From: CBDCPI01 sp965220245
GTDB taxonomy: Bacteria > Chloroflexota > Dehalococcoidia > Lucifugimonadales > UBA3495
Length of the DNA: 64,000 nucleotides
Assembly: GCA_965220245.1 (NCBI GenBank)
Contig: CBDCPI010000001.1
Coordinates: 124,001 to 188,000 of the forward strand
Direction of reading: 5' to 3'
A program made the position numbers and the translations under genes. Under the pieces are notes generated by a model, which saw only the letters and a program-made list of their open reading frames with translations, was not told where the DNA came from and did no database searches. Numbering within the stretch: the stretch's first letter is position 1; the number at the start of each line of letters is the position of its first letter. Of the stretch, positions 33,937 to 41,261 are shown piece by piece.

Positions 33937-34356
33937 GTGGCGAAGGCGATGCGAAAAGTCCGCACCGGGACCGTGGTGCGGACCAGAACTGAGAAAACCG
34001 CGGTGGTCGAGGCGGTTTGGAAACAGCGCCACCGCTTGTACCGTAAGCAACGGCGCCGGGTGGCCCGTTTCCAAGTCCATGACCCCCTGAGCCAATGTCA
34101 ATTGGGCGACACCGTAAGGATTCAAGAAGTGCGTCCCATTTCCAAGACCAAGCGCTGGAGGCTCTTGGAGATTATGCACCGGCGCCAAGTCGCGGAGGTC
34201 CGGCCTATAGAACTGGAATCCGACGCCGAACTAACGGACGCCGCGGAGCCGGACGACACCAATTCCGATGATCTGGACCTTGATGAACTGGAAGATTTTG
34301 AGGACGATGACCGGATAGATGGTCTAGAGCCGGACGACGAGGAAGACGAACAATGA
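33937..34356 (+). CDS. rpsQ: 30S ribosomal protein S17 with acidic C-terminal tail
   Basis: A 139-residue protein; typical S17 is about 85. Residues 1-84 are S17 (VRTGTVVRTRTEKTAVVEAVWKQRHRLYRKQRRR, then CQLGDTVRIQEVRPISKTKRWRL). Residues 85-139 form an Asp/Glu-rich tail (NSDDLDLDELEDFEDDD). GTG start. Its stop overlaps the rplN ATG by 4 bp. Confidence 0.94.
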   Translation: MAKAMRKVRTGTVVRTRTEKTAVVEAVWKQRHRLYRKQRRRVARFQVHDPLSQCQLGDTVRIQEVRPISKTKRWRLLEIMHRRQVAEVRPIELESDAELTDAAEPDDTNSDDLDLDELEDFEDDDRIDGLEPDDEEDEQ

Positions 34357-34721
34357 TCCAGACTTATACCCGGCTCAATGTGGCGGATAACAGCGGGGCC
34401 AAGGTTATCCGCTTGATAAACATCCCTGGCAGCAGCCGACGCAAGTTCGCGCACGTAGGTGATGTGGTGGTTTGCAACGTTAGGGAGGCAGCCCCCAACT
34501 CACCGGTCAGGAAAGGGGATGTGGTCAAGGCGGTGGTAATACGCCAAGCCCAACCCCGGCGGAGACCCGACGGCACCTATATCAAGTTCGACGACAATGC
34601 AGCGGTGCTGATATTGGATAACCGGCTGCCCCGGGGTACCCGGATCTTCGGACCGGTGGCCCGGGAGCTTCGGGATAAGGGTTTCATGCGAATCATATCC
34701 CTGGCCCCCGAGGTGGTATAA
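34353..34721 (+). CDS. rplN: 50S ribosomal protein L14
   Basis: 122 residues: MIQTYTRLNVADNSGAKVIRLI, then RRPDGTYIKFDDNAAVLILDNRLPRGTRIFGPVARELRDKGFMRIISLAPEV. It lies at the subunit interface. The overlap with rpsQ (4 bp) and with rplX (1 bp) shows coupling. Confidence 0.97.
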   Translation: MIQTYTRLNVADNSGAKVIRLINIPGSSRRKFAHVGDVVVCNVREAAPNSPVRKGDVVKAVVIRQAQPRRRPDGTYIKFDDNAAVLILDNRLPRGTRIFGPVARELRDKGFMRIISLAPEVV

Positions 34722-35041
34722 TGCGCATCCGTAGCGGCGATACGGTAATGGTCATCGCCGGGAAGGAAAAAGGTAGGACGGGACGGGTGGACCGGCAGCT
34801 AGTTAAGAAAGACCGGGTGGTGGTGGAAGGCGTGAATATGATGACCCGGCACATGAAGCCCCGGCCCAACGTGCGCCAATCAGGCCGGATCCAGAAAGAA
34901 GCGCCGATCCACATCTCCAACCTGGTACTAATCTGTAACAAGTGCAACCTCCCTACCCGACCCAACTCGGTCCTCCTGGAGACCGGAGTCCGGGTCCGAG
35001 GCTGCCCCAAGTGCAAGGAAGTGATCGATGACATCGGATGA
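34721..35041 (+). CDS. rplX: 50S ribosomal protein L24
   Basis: 106 residues: IRSGDTVMVIAGKEKGRTGRVDR (KOW motif), then GVNMMTRHMKPRPN. The C-terminal half has two CxxC pairs (LICNKCNLP and RGCPKCKE), a zinc-ribbon form of L24. It assists early 50S assembly. Its 3' end overlaps the extended rplE frame by 14 bp. Confidence 0.95.
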   Translation: MRIRSGDTVMVIAGKEKGRTGRVDRQLVKKDRVVVEGVNMMTRHMKPRPNVRQSGRIQKEAPIHISNLVLICNKCNLPTRPNSVLLETGVRVRGCPKCKEVIDDIG

Positions 35042-35774
35042 CGTCCAACCCGAGGCTGGAAGCGAGGAGCAGTCGGCAGCCACAACGGCCGGAGCCGCCG
35101 CAAATAGGCAGGAAACGCCGGCGCCCCGCCGCCAAAGGTCGACCAGGGGCGAGGGCCGCTCCGGCCGAGGACAAAGGGGCGGCGCGGTTGCGGTTGAAGA
35201 ACCATCGGCCACCACTGAAGGGGCCCCGCCGCCTAGACTTTTGGAGACCTACCGCACCGAGATCGTGCCCACCATGGTCCGGGAGTTTGGCTACGCCAAC
35301 CCGATGCGGGTGCCCCGGGTGGAAAAGATCGTTCTGAACATTGGAGTGGGCGAGGCGCTGACCAACAGCCGGGCCCTTGAGGGGGCCGCCAGCGACCTTA
35401 CCACCATCAGCGGCCAAAAGCCGGTGATTACCCGGGCCCGTAAGTCCATCGCCGGTTTCAAAATTCGGGAAGGCAACCCCATCGGCACTTCGGTAACGTT
35501 AAGAGGGGCCCGGATGTACCACTTTCTGGACCGTTTGATCAATATGGCGCTGCCGCGTATCCGGGACTTCCGGGGGATTCCGCGCAGCGGCTTCGATGGC
35601 CGGGGGAATTTCTCCATCGGCATCCGGGAGCAAATAATCTTCCCGGAAATCGACTACAACCAGATAGACCGTATCCGGGGCCTCCAAGTCACCATCGCCA
35701 CCAGCGCCAGAAACGACGGTGAGGCAATGCGTCTCTTGGAACTGTATGGAATGCCTTTTGTGCGGCAGACTTAG
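35028..35774 (+). CDS. rplE: 50S ribosomal protein L5 with N-terminal extension
   Basis: A 248-residue protein; typical L5 is about 180. Residues from about 71 on are ordinary L5 (TYRTEIVPTMVREFGYANPMRVPRVEKIVLNIGVGEA, then KPVITRARKSIAGFKIREG and the C-terminal DYNQIDRIRGLQV). Residues 1-70 are a disordered Gln/Ala/Arg/Gly-rich extension with RRQRSTRGEGRSGRGQRGG. The ATG at 35028 overlaps rplX and has AAGGAAG upstream; a TTG at about residue 72 could give the short form but lacks a good ribosome-binding site. Confidence 0.9.
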   Translation: MTSDDVQPEAGSEEQSAATTAGAAANRQETPAPRRQRSTRGEGRSGRGQRGGAVAVEEPSATTEGAPPPRLLETYRTEIVPTMVREFGYANPMRVPRVEKIVLNIGVGEALTNSRALEGAASDLTTISGQKPVITRARKSIAGFKIREGNPIGTSVTLRGARMYHFLDRLINMALPRIRDFRGIPRSGFDGRGNFSIGIREQIIFPEIDYNQIDRIRGLQVTIATSARNDGEAMRLLELYGMPFVRQT

Positions 35775-35785
35775 AGGAGATTTCC

Positions 35786-35971
35786 TTGGCCAAGACATCG
35801 AAAATTCAAAAGTGGTTGCGGGAACCTAAATTCCCCGGAAGGGCCCATAGCCGCTGTCACCGCTGTGGCCGCCCTCGAGGTTACATCCGCTACTTCGGGA
35901 TTTGCCGGATATGTTTCCGGGAGTTGGCTTTGATTGGCGACTTGCCGGGCGTGCGGAAGGCTAGTTGGTGA
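35786..35971 (+). CDS. rpsN: 30S ribosomal protein S14, zinc form
   Basis: 61 residues, the short type Z S14 with four cysteines: CHRCGRPRGYIRYFGICRIC. TTG start preceded by GGAG. Binds 16S rRNA in the head. It lies between rplE and rpsH as in the spc operon. Confidence 0.95.
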   Translation: MAKTSKIQKWLREPKFPGRAHSRCHRCGRPRGYIRYFGICRICFRELALIGDLPGVRKASW

Positions 35972-36020
35972 CGGTGGGCAAGGCGCAGATGTTGTTTAGT
36001 AGCCAGGAGAGATAACCATC

Positions 36021-36419
36021 ATGCCAGTTACCGACCCAGTCGCTGACATGCTAACCCGAATTCGCAACGCCATCCAAGTACGGCACGATTCGGTCTTGGT
36101 CCCCCATTCCAAAATGAAGCTGTCCATCGCCAAGATTCTGAAAGAGGAAGGCTACATCCGGGACTACGATATGCCCCGGGGGCATGCCCATCCCACGCTG
36201 CGTATCCACCTGAGTTACCGGGAAGGCCGGGTGCCCGCGATCACCGGCTTGAAGCGGGTCAGTAAACCCGGTCTCCGTTCCTACGTGGGGAAGGGGGAGA
36301 TACCCCGGGTGTACGGCGGGTTGGGCGTCGCGATTCTTTCCACTTCGCAAGGAGTCATGGCCGGGCGCCAAGCTTGGCGCCAAGGGACCGGAGGGGAGTT
36401 GCTCTGTTATGTCTGGTAG
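36021..36419 (+). CDS. rpsH: 30S ribosomal protein S8
   Basis: 132 residues: MPVTDPVADMLTRIRNAIQVRHDSVLVPHSKMKLSIAKILKEEGYI, then PGLRSYVGKGEIPRVYGGLGVAILSTSQGVM. The C-terminus is unusual in continuing to QGTGGELLCYVW. It is the classical spc-operon repressor in E. coli. Its end overlaps rplF by 11 bp. Confidence 0.96.
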   Translation: MPVTDPVADMLTRIRNAIQVRHDSVLVPHSKMKLSIAKILKEEGYIRDYDMPRGHAHPTLRIHLSYREGRVPAITGLKRVSKPGLRSYVGKGEIPRVYGGLGVAILSTSQGVMAGRQAWRQGTGGELLCYVW

Positions 36420-36999
36420 TAACGGCGCCGATCATGAGACCCAAGCCCGAACGCTGTCGCGCATCGGCAGAAAGCCGGTCCCGGTGCCGCCCGGCATCCA
36501 AGTCCAACTGGACTATGGCCAGATAAAAGTAACCGGGCCCCTGGGAACGTTGGTCCAGAAATACCATCCCGATGTCGTCGTGAAAGTCGAGGACGGGACG
36601 GTAGTCGTGGAGCGGCTGTCGGAACGCAAGTTCCACCACTCCCTGCACGGCTTGACCAGAAGCCTCATCGCCAACGCCATCACCGGCGTCTCCGAGGGCT
36701 ACACCAAGACCTTGGAGTTGATGGGGGTCGGCTATCGGGTGCAAGCCTCGGGCGACGGCATCGTTCTCAACGTCGGTTACAGCCATCCCGTGGAGATCCA
36801 TCCGGAGGATGGGGTCACCATGGAAGTAGAGGGCAACAACCGGGTACACATACGCGGCATCGACAAGCAGAAGGTTGGAACGCTGGCCGCTCAAGTTCGA
36901 AGAGTCCGGCCTCCCAACGCCTACAAAGAAAAGGGGATCCGCTATCAGGGCGAGGTATTGCACTTTAAACCAGGCAAAGCCGCCGCCAGAAAAGCCTAA
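36409..36999 (+). CDS. rplF: 50S ribosomal protein L6
   Basis: 196 residues: SRIGRKPVPVPPGIQVQLDYGQIKVTGPLGTL, then KTLELMGVGYRVQASGDGIVLNVGYSHPVEI and the C-terminal RPPNAYKEKGIRYQGEV. The ATG at 36409 adds about 15 residues before the usual start, which is read from within rpsH. It binds near the GTPase centre. Confidence 0.96.
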   Translation: MSGSNGADHETQARTLSRIGRKPVPVPPGIQVQLDYGQIKVTGPLGTLVQKYHPDVVVKVEDGTVVVERLSERKFHHSLHGLTRSLIANAITGVSEGYTKTLELMGVGYRVQASGDGIVLNVGYSHPVEIHPEDGVTMEVEGNNRVHIRGIDKQKVGTLAAQVRRVRPPNAYKEKGIRYQGEVLHFKPGKAAARKA

Positions 37000-37010
37000 C
37001 CATGGACAGT

Positions 37011-37067
37011 CATGCGAAGCACAGGCCCCAGTCGGCCCTTCGACCCGGGCTCAGGAGGAGCAGTGTC
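37011..37067 (+). repeat. Ribosomal-junction repeat B6, before rplR
   Basis: CATGCGAAGCACAGGCCCCAG, then CGGCCCTTCGACCCGGGCTCAGGAGGAGCAGTGTCC. The left part matches repeat B7 at 37616 (YRTGCGRAGC and AGGCCCCAG) and the centre matches the CCTTCGAC...GGCTCAGGAG core. Its AGGAGG is the Shine-Dalgarno for the rplR GTG at 37063, which is inside the repeat. Confidence 0.7.
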
Positions 37068-37431
37068 CAAAGATAGAGACGCTAGAAAATACCGGGTTAT
37101 CCGCCACACCAGAGTAAGGAAGAAGGTGCAAGGCCGGACCGACCGGCCCCGTCTGTGTGTGTTCCGCAGCCTGAAGCATATCTATGCCCAGGTAATCGAC
37201 GACACCACCGGTCACACTCTGGCCCATGCCTCCAGCAAAGAGGCGACCAGCGGCCAAGACGCGGCCTCGGGGCCCAAGACCGCGGTATCTCAGGCAGTGG
37301 GCAAGATGGTTGCCGAGCGGGCTATCGCCAGAGGGGTTACTCAGGTGGTGTTCGACCGCGGCGGCTACAAGTATCACGGCAGAGTCAAGGCGCTGGCCGA
37401 GGGGTCACGGGAGGGCGGTCTCTCTTTTTAA
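37063..37431 (+). CDS. rplR: 50S ribosomal protein L18
   Basis: 122 residues from the GTG at 37063 (SKDRDARKYRVIRHTRVRKKVQG), with AGGAGG 4 nt upstream. An upstream ATG at 37012 would only translate the repeat in front of the gene. Typical C-terminus KMVAERAIARGVTQVVFDRGGYKYHGRVKALAEGSREGGLSF binds 5S rRNA. Confidence 0.94.
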   Translation: MSKDRDARKYRVIRHTRVRKKVQGRTDRPRLCVFRSLKHIYAQVIDDTTGHTLAHASSKEATSGQDAASGPKTAVSQAVGKMVAERAIARGVTQVVFDRGGYKYHGRVKALAEGSREGGLSF

Positions 37432-37497
37432 GTGGCGCTGCGTTTAAGAGGCACAGCTAAGGGCCCCGGAGCAGACCTTGGACCAATCTCAGTCTCC

Positions 37498-37579
37498 TAT
37501 TATATGCAGCCCTTCGACAAGCTCAGGAGAAGGCGGAGCCGACCCCGGCCAGTTTGCAAAGGCAGGGCGGTGTTAACGG
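37498..37579 (+). repeat. Ribosomal-junction repeat B3, between rplR and rpsE
   Basis: TATTATATGCAGC, CCTTCGACAAGCTCAGGAGAAGGCGGAGCCG, CCCCGGCCAGTTTGCAAAGGCAGGGC, then GGTGTTAACGG. This long form shares its CCCCGGCCAGTTTGCAAAGGCAGGGCGGTGT half with copy B4. It fills the middle of the 173-bp rplR-rpsE gap and is followed by GGGAGG, the rpsE Shine-Dalgarno. Confidence 0.8.
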
Positions 37580-37604
37580 AAATTTTGGGAGGTAATACCA
37601 AGAC

Positions 37605-38219
37605 ATGGTTTCATCTCGTGCGGAGCGTAGGCCCCAGCCGGAGCGGAGCGGTGTCCCAACCCCCGCAGATAGAGGCCAGTTTGGCCGCCCCAGAAGACCC
37701 TCCCAGGCAGAGGAGCCACTCAGGGACCCTTCGGGAATGACCGAGCGGGTAGTTTATACCCGGCGGATAGCGAAGGTAGTAAAGGGTGGCCGGCGCCTCC
37801 GGTTCAACGCCTTGGTGGTGGTGGGAGACGGTGAGGGCAAAGTGGGGGCGGGCCTGGGTAAGGCTCTGGTCATACCCGATGCGGTGCGAAAGGGCAACGC
37901 CATCGCTCGCCGGAATATGGTTGATATACCGCTGCGGGGCAGCACTATTCCTCAACAAATCACGGTAAAGCAAGGCGCCACCATAGTCTTGATCAAGCCA
38001 GCCCGTGAAGGCACCGGCGTAATCGCGGCCGGCGCCATGCGGGCGATGCTGGAACTGGGCGGTGTAAGGGACGTAGTGGGCAAATCCCTCGGATCGAGAA
38101 ACCCGATCAACATCGTGTACGCTACCATGGAGGCCCTAAAACAGCTTCGTGACCCCCAGGAAGAAATGGCGCGACGGGGGCGCCGCCGTCTAACATCAAC
38201 GGGGGAGACCCTGGCCTAA
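37605..38219 (+). CDS. rpsE: 30S ribosomal protein S5, N-terminus extended
   Basis: A 204-residue protein. Residues about 45-204 are S5 (RVVYTRRIAKVVKGGRRLRFNALVVVGDGEGKVGAGLGKALVI, then GVIAAGAMRAMLELGGVRDVVGKSLGSRNPINIVYATMEAL). Residues 1-44 are an Arg/Pro-rich leader partly encoded by repeat B7. The start at 37605 is supported by GGGAGG 12 nt upstream; the inner ATG at 37737 lacks a good site. S5 acts in mRNA helicase activity and accuracy. Confidence 0.92.
   Translation: MVSSRAERRPQPERSGVPTPADRGQFGRPRRPSQAEEPLRDPSGMTERVVYTRRIAKVVKGGRRLRFNALVVVGDGEGKVGAGLGKALVIPDAVRKGNAIARRNMVDIPLRGSTIPQQITVKQGATIVLIKPAREGTGVIAAGAMRAMLELGGVRDVVGKSLGSRNPINIVYATMEALKQLRDPQEEMARRGRRRLTSTGETLA
37616..37660 (+). 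repeat. Repeat B7 inside the start of rpsE
   Basis: CGTGCGGAGCGTAGGCCCC, then AGCCGGAGCGGAGCGGTGTCC. It matches repeat B6 (37011-37067) with the centre deleted. It is translated in frame as the Arg/Pro-rich N-terminus of S5. Confidence 0.65.
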
Positions 38220-38240
38220 TCAGGACGAGCAGCTAACCTC

Positions 38241-38334
38241 TGTATGCAGCCCTTTTCCTGAGCCTGCCGAAGGGAAGCTCAGGAAAAGGCGGAGCCGGCC
38301 CCGGCCAGTTTGCAAAGGCAGGGCGGTGTCACGC
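38241..38334 (+). repeat. Ribosomal-junction repeat B4, before rpmD
   Basis: TGTATGCAGC, then a perfect 13-bp hairpin: CCTTTTCCTGAGC at 38251-38263 and GCTCAGGAAAAGG at 38277-38289 around a 13-nt loop; then GGAGCCGG, CCCCGGCCAGTTTGCAAAGGCAGGGC and GGTGTCACGCC. It lies 102 bp before the rpmD ATG. The base-pair-preserving differences from B3 suggest that the stem matters. Confidence 0.8.
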
Positions 38335-38436
38335 CAGGTTCAAAGCTCTCTGACATAGGGCAGCCGGGTACACTACTCATTGATTCTCCCCGCTAATTGC
38401 TGCTGTCCCGAATATTTTGGATAAACGGATAGACTT
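38335..38436. other. Rest of the rpsE-rpmD gap
   Basis: After repeat B4 and before rpmD there is no recognised gene. The segment contains no clear promoter. Together with B4 it makes a 217-bp gap, unusually long for the spc operon. Confidence 0.5.
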
Positions 38437-38670
38437 ATGGCCCAACTAAGAATTACCTGGAAGAAAAGCTGCATTGGGCGACCTCAGAACCAACGAAGGG
38501 TGATCCGCTCCCTTGGTTTAAGGCGTCTACACCATTCCGTGGTCCATAGCGACACCCCTACGATACGCGGGATGGTAAACAAAGTGGCCCACTTGGTTTC
38601 AGTCGAAACCATTATATGCGGCCCTTCGACAAGCTCAGGAGAAGGCGTAGCCGGAAAGGAGCGGTGTTAA
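38437..38670 (+). CDS. rpmD: 50S ribosomal protein L30, C-terminus read from a repeat
   Basis: A 77-residue frame; typical L30 is about 60. Residues 1-57 are ordinary (LRITWKKSCIGRPQNQRRVIRSLGLRRLHHSVVHSDTPTIRGMVNKVAHLV). The last about 19 residues (IICGPSTSSGEGVAGKERC) are the translation of repeat B5, which precedes rplO. The repeat appears to have replaced or overrun the original stop. Confidence 0.9.
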   Translation: MAQLRITWKKSCIGRPQNQRRVIRSLGLRRLHHSVVHSDTPTIRGMVNKVAHLVSVETIICGPSTSSGEGVAGKERC

Positions 38671-38673
38671 CGG
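38611..38673 (+). repeat. Ribosomal-junction repeat B5, before rplO
   Basis: ATTATATGCGGCC, CTTCGACAAGCTCAGGAGAAGGCG, AGCCGG, then AAAGGAGCGGTGTTAACGG, closely matching B2. It ends 1 nt before the rplO ATG; AAAGGAG is 13 nt from the start codon. At the same time it encodes the C-terminus of L30. Confidence 0.8.
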
Positions 38674-38674
38674 T

Positions 38675-39127
38675 ATGATGGAACACCAACTGGCTCCTCG
38701 TAAGGGGGCCAGAAAATCGAGAAAGAGAGTCGGCCGCGGCGACTCCGCTGGCCAGGGCAGCACCGCCGGCAAAGGAATGAAGGGCCAAAAGTCCCGTTCC
38801 GGGAGAGGGGTGCGCCCGGGTTTCGAGGGCGGACAGCTACCCTTGATCAAAGGGCTGCCCATGAAAAGAGGCTTCACCAACCGGTTCAAGGTCTACTATT
38901 CCTTGATCAAGGTCGAAACCCTCGATAACTTCGAGTCCGGGGAGCGGGTCACCCCTGAGGAACTGCATAAAAGGGGCTACCTGAGCAACCTCAAACAACC
39001 GGTCAAGATTGTGGGCGACGGCGAAGTTAGCAAGTCCTTGACCGCGGTGGCGCACAAGTTCACCCGTTCCGCGCGGGCCAAGATCGAAGGAGCCAATGGG
39101 ACCGTGGAGGAGCTTCCGGCCAGATGA
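38675..39127 (+). CDS. rplO: 50S ribosomal protein L15
   Basis: 150 residues: LAPRKGARKSRKRVGRGDSAGQGSTAGKGMKGQKSRSGRGVRPGFEGGQLPLIKGLPMKRGF. Two adjacent ATGs open the frame (MMEHQL). It organises 23S rRNA late in assembly. Its stop overlaps the secY ATG by 4 bp. Confidence 0.96.
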   Translation: MMEHQLAPRKGARKSRKRVGRGDSAGQGSTAGKGMKGQKSRSGRGVRPGFEGGQLPLIKGLPMKRGFTNRFKVYYSLIKVETLDNFESGERVTPEELHKRGYLSNLKQPVKIVGDGEVSKSLTAVAHKFTRSARAKIEGANGTVEELPAR

Positions 39128-40467
39128 TCTCCCCGTACTCCGGCTCAGGCGAAGCTCAAGGTGGCCGCTTTCCCCGTCTAATCCAGGCAGCAATCGATGC
39201 TTTTAGCCTGCCTGACCTTCGGGCCAAAATCTTGTTTACCCTGGCGATTCTGGCCCTGTACCGGTTTGCGGCCCACATACCCTTACCCGGCATCGACAGC
39301 GACCAACTAGACCTCCTGTTCGATAGCAACCAACTCCTAGGCTTTTTGGACCTGTTCAGCGGCGGCGCGTTACGCCGGATGAGCATTGTCGCGCTAGGCG
39401 TTTTCCCGTACATCACCGCGTCCATCGTGATGCAATTACTTACCCCAGTGGTGCCTCAGCTTCAAGAGCTTTCTCGCGAGGGCGAGGCGGGCCGGGCCAA
39501 GATGAACCGGTTCACTCACTGGCTCACTGTCCCAATCGCTTTAGCTCAGGGGTACGGCCAGTTAGTGCTTCTCGAGCAGAGCAACGTGTTGACCAACATC
39601 GGTTTCAGTGGAGACGCTCTGCTGCCCACCCTGGCGGCGTTGTTCTCGGTGGTCGCCGGCACCATGTTCTTGGTGTGGCTGGGCGAGCTTATTACGGAGA
39701 AGGGGATCGGTAACGGTATCTCGCTCATCATCTTTGCTGGAATCGTCGCGGGCTTCCCCGGCTTGCTTAGCCAAGGCTTCTTGGACCGGGACAACGTTCT
39801 TGGTATCGGATTCTTCGCTATCATCGGGGTGCTAATTATTGCGTTGATCGTCATGTTCAACGAAGCCCACCGGCGCATACCGGTGCAATACGGCCGCAGC
39901 ATCTTTCGAGGCGGGAGGATGTACCGTCAAAGCGGCGCAACCTATCTGCCGTTACGAATCAATTCGGCCGGTATGATCCCACTGATCTTCGCGTTTTCCA
40001 TCGTGATCCTGCCCGGTACCGTGGCTACCTACTTCGCCACCACCACCGGATGGGTGGGTGACGTGGCCCGGTTCTTCGCCGACCTGCTGATCCCAACCTC
40101 GCCGCTTTATTGGGTGATGGTCTTTATCTTGGTGGTAATCTTCACTTTCTTCTACACGCTGGTGGTGTTCAACCAGCAGAATCTGGCGGAAAACCTGCAA
40201 CGCAACGGCGGTTTCGTCTTGGGCATCCGTCCGGGTAGGCCAACTCAGGACTATCTAAACCGGGTCATCGTGCGCATTACCATGGGCGGTGCGATATTCT
40301 TGGGATTTATCGCAATAGTCCCTTACTTGGCTTCTTTAGTCACCGACGTGCAGGCCATATCTCTCAGTAGCACCAGCCTATTGATCATGGTCGGGGTTGG
40401 CTTGGATACCTTGCGTCAGCTTGAAGCGCAACTAATGATGCGTAACTACGAGGGGTTTTTAAGATAG
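39124..40467 (+). CDS. secY: Protein translocase subunit SecY
   Basis: A 447-residue, ten-helix channel of the Sec translocon in the plasma membrane. The plug region and helix 2 (GALRRMSIVALGVFPYITASIVMQLLTPVVPQLQELSREGEAGRAK), helix 5 loop (NEAHRRIPVQYGRS) and QQNLAENLQRNGGFVLGIRPGRPT are all typical. Starts at an ATG overlapping the rplO stop. Confidence 0.97.
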   Translation: MISPYSGSGEAQGGRFPRLIQAAIDAFSLPDLRAKILFTLAILALYRFAAHIPLPGIDSDQLDLLFDSNQLLGFLDLFSGGALRRMSIVALGVFPYITASIVMQLLTPVVPQLQELSREGEAGRAKMNRFTHWLTVPIALAQGYGQLVLLEQSNVLTNIGFSGDALLPTLAALFSVVAGTMFLVWLGELITEKGIGNGISLIIFAGIVAGFPGLLSQGFLDRDNVLGIGFFAIIGVLIIALIVMFNEAHRRIPVQYGRSIFRGGRMYRQSGATYLPLRINSAGMIPLIFAFSIVILPGTVATYFATTTGWVGDVARFFADLLIPTSPLYWVMVFILVVIFTFFYTLVVFNQQNLAENLQRNGGFVLGIRPGRPTQDYLNRVIVRITMGGAIFLGFIAIVPYLASLVTDVQAISLSSTSLLIMVGVGLDTLRQLEAQLMMRNYEGFLR

Positions 40468-40469
40468 CC

Positions 40470-41180
40470 GTGGCCCAAGCAGTCCGTTTGGTACTATTCG
40501 GCCCCCCGGGAGCGGGGAAGGGCACTCAAGCCAACCTCCTAACCGAGCAGCTGGAAATTCCCCACATCTCGTCGGGAGACTTGTTCCGGCAGAATTTGCA
40601 GCAGCAAACACCGTTGGGTCTCCGGGCTGCCGAGTATATGAAACAGGGGCAACTGGTCCCCGACGAAGTAACCATCGATATAATTCTGGACAAGGTGCTT
40701 TCGCTAGATTCGGCCTCCGGCTTCATTCTTGACGGGTTCCCTCGTAACACCAACCAAGCCCAAGCGCTGGAAGAGGCCTTGGACCGCCGCTCGCGTAGCT
40801 TGGACTGGGTGGTGCACATAGATGTGCCGGTGCCGGAGCTGCGCCGGAGGTTGGGAGGCCGCTACAGTTGCCGGCAATGCCAAGCGCCGGCCAACATCGA
40901 CCAATTGGTAGCCGACACTGAGTCGTCGGCCGTCGACCCGGGAAGGGCCGGAGGTGTTGGAGCTAAAGTAGCTGCGGCTTGCCGCCAGTGTGGCGGGGAG
41001 CTTTACCAACGAGATGACGACAAACCGGAAGCAATACAGCGGCGTTTAGAGGTCTACCACCGGGAGACCGCCCCGGTCTTGGACTTTTACCGGGAGCACG
41101 GGCTGCTGGTGGAGATTCCAGGAGACGCCAGTATCGATTGCGTCAATCGCTGGGTGCTAGCGGAGTTAAGTAAGGAATAG
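40470..41180 (+). CDS. adk: Adenylate kinase with enlarged zinc lid
   Basis: 236 residues; reversibly moves phosphate between ATP and AMP. P-loop GPPGAGKGT at 11-19, AMP-site DGFPRN, and RRLEVYHRETAPVLDFYREHG near the C-terminus. The lid has two CxxC pairs (near residues 133-136 and 171-174, in SCRQCQ and ACRQCGG), so it is the zinc form; the span between them is about 34 residues, longer than usual, with a Gly/Ala-rich insert. GTG start 2 bp after secY. Confidence 0.95.
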   Translation: MAQAVRLVLFGPPGAGKGTQANLLTEQLEIPHISSGDLFRQNLQQQTPLGLRAAEYMKQGQLVPDEVTIDIILDKVLSLDSASGFILDGFPRNTNQAQALEEALDRRSRSLDWVVHIDVPVPELRRRLGGRYSCRQCQAPANIDQLVADTESSAVDPGRAGGVGAKVAAACRQCGGELYQRDDDKPEAIQRRLEVYHRETAPVLDFYREHGLLVEIPGDASIDCVNRWVLAELSKE

Positions 41181-41261
41181 CGACCGAAACAGCGGACCGA
41201 AATCCTTTGGGCCGGTCAATCCGGGTTCCCAAGTTTCCTAATCCGGAGTAGAATAGTTAAG

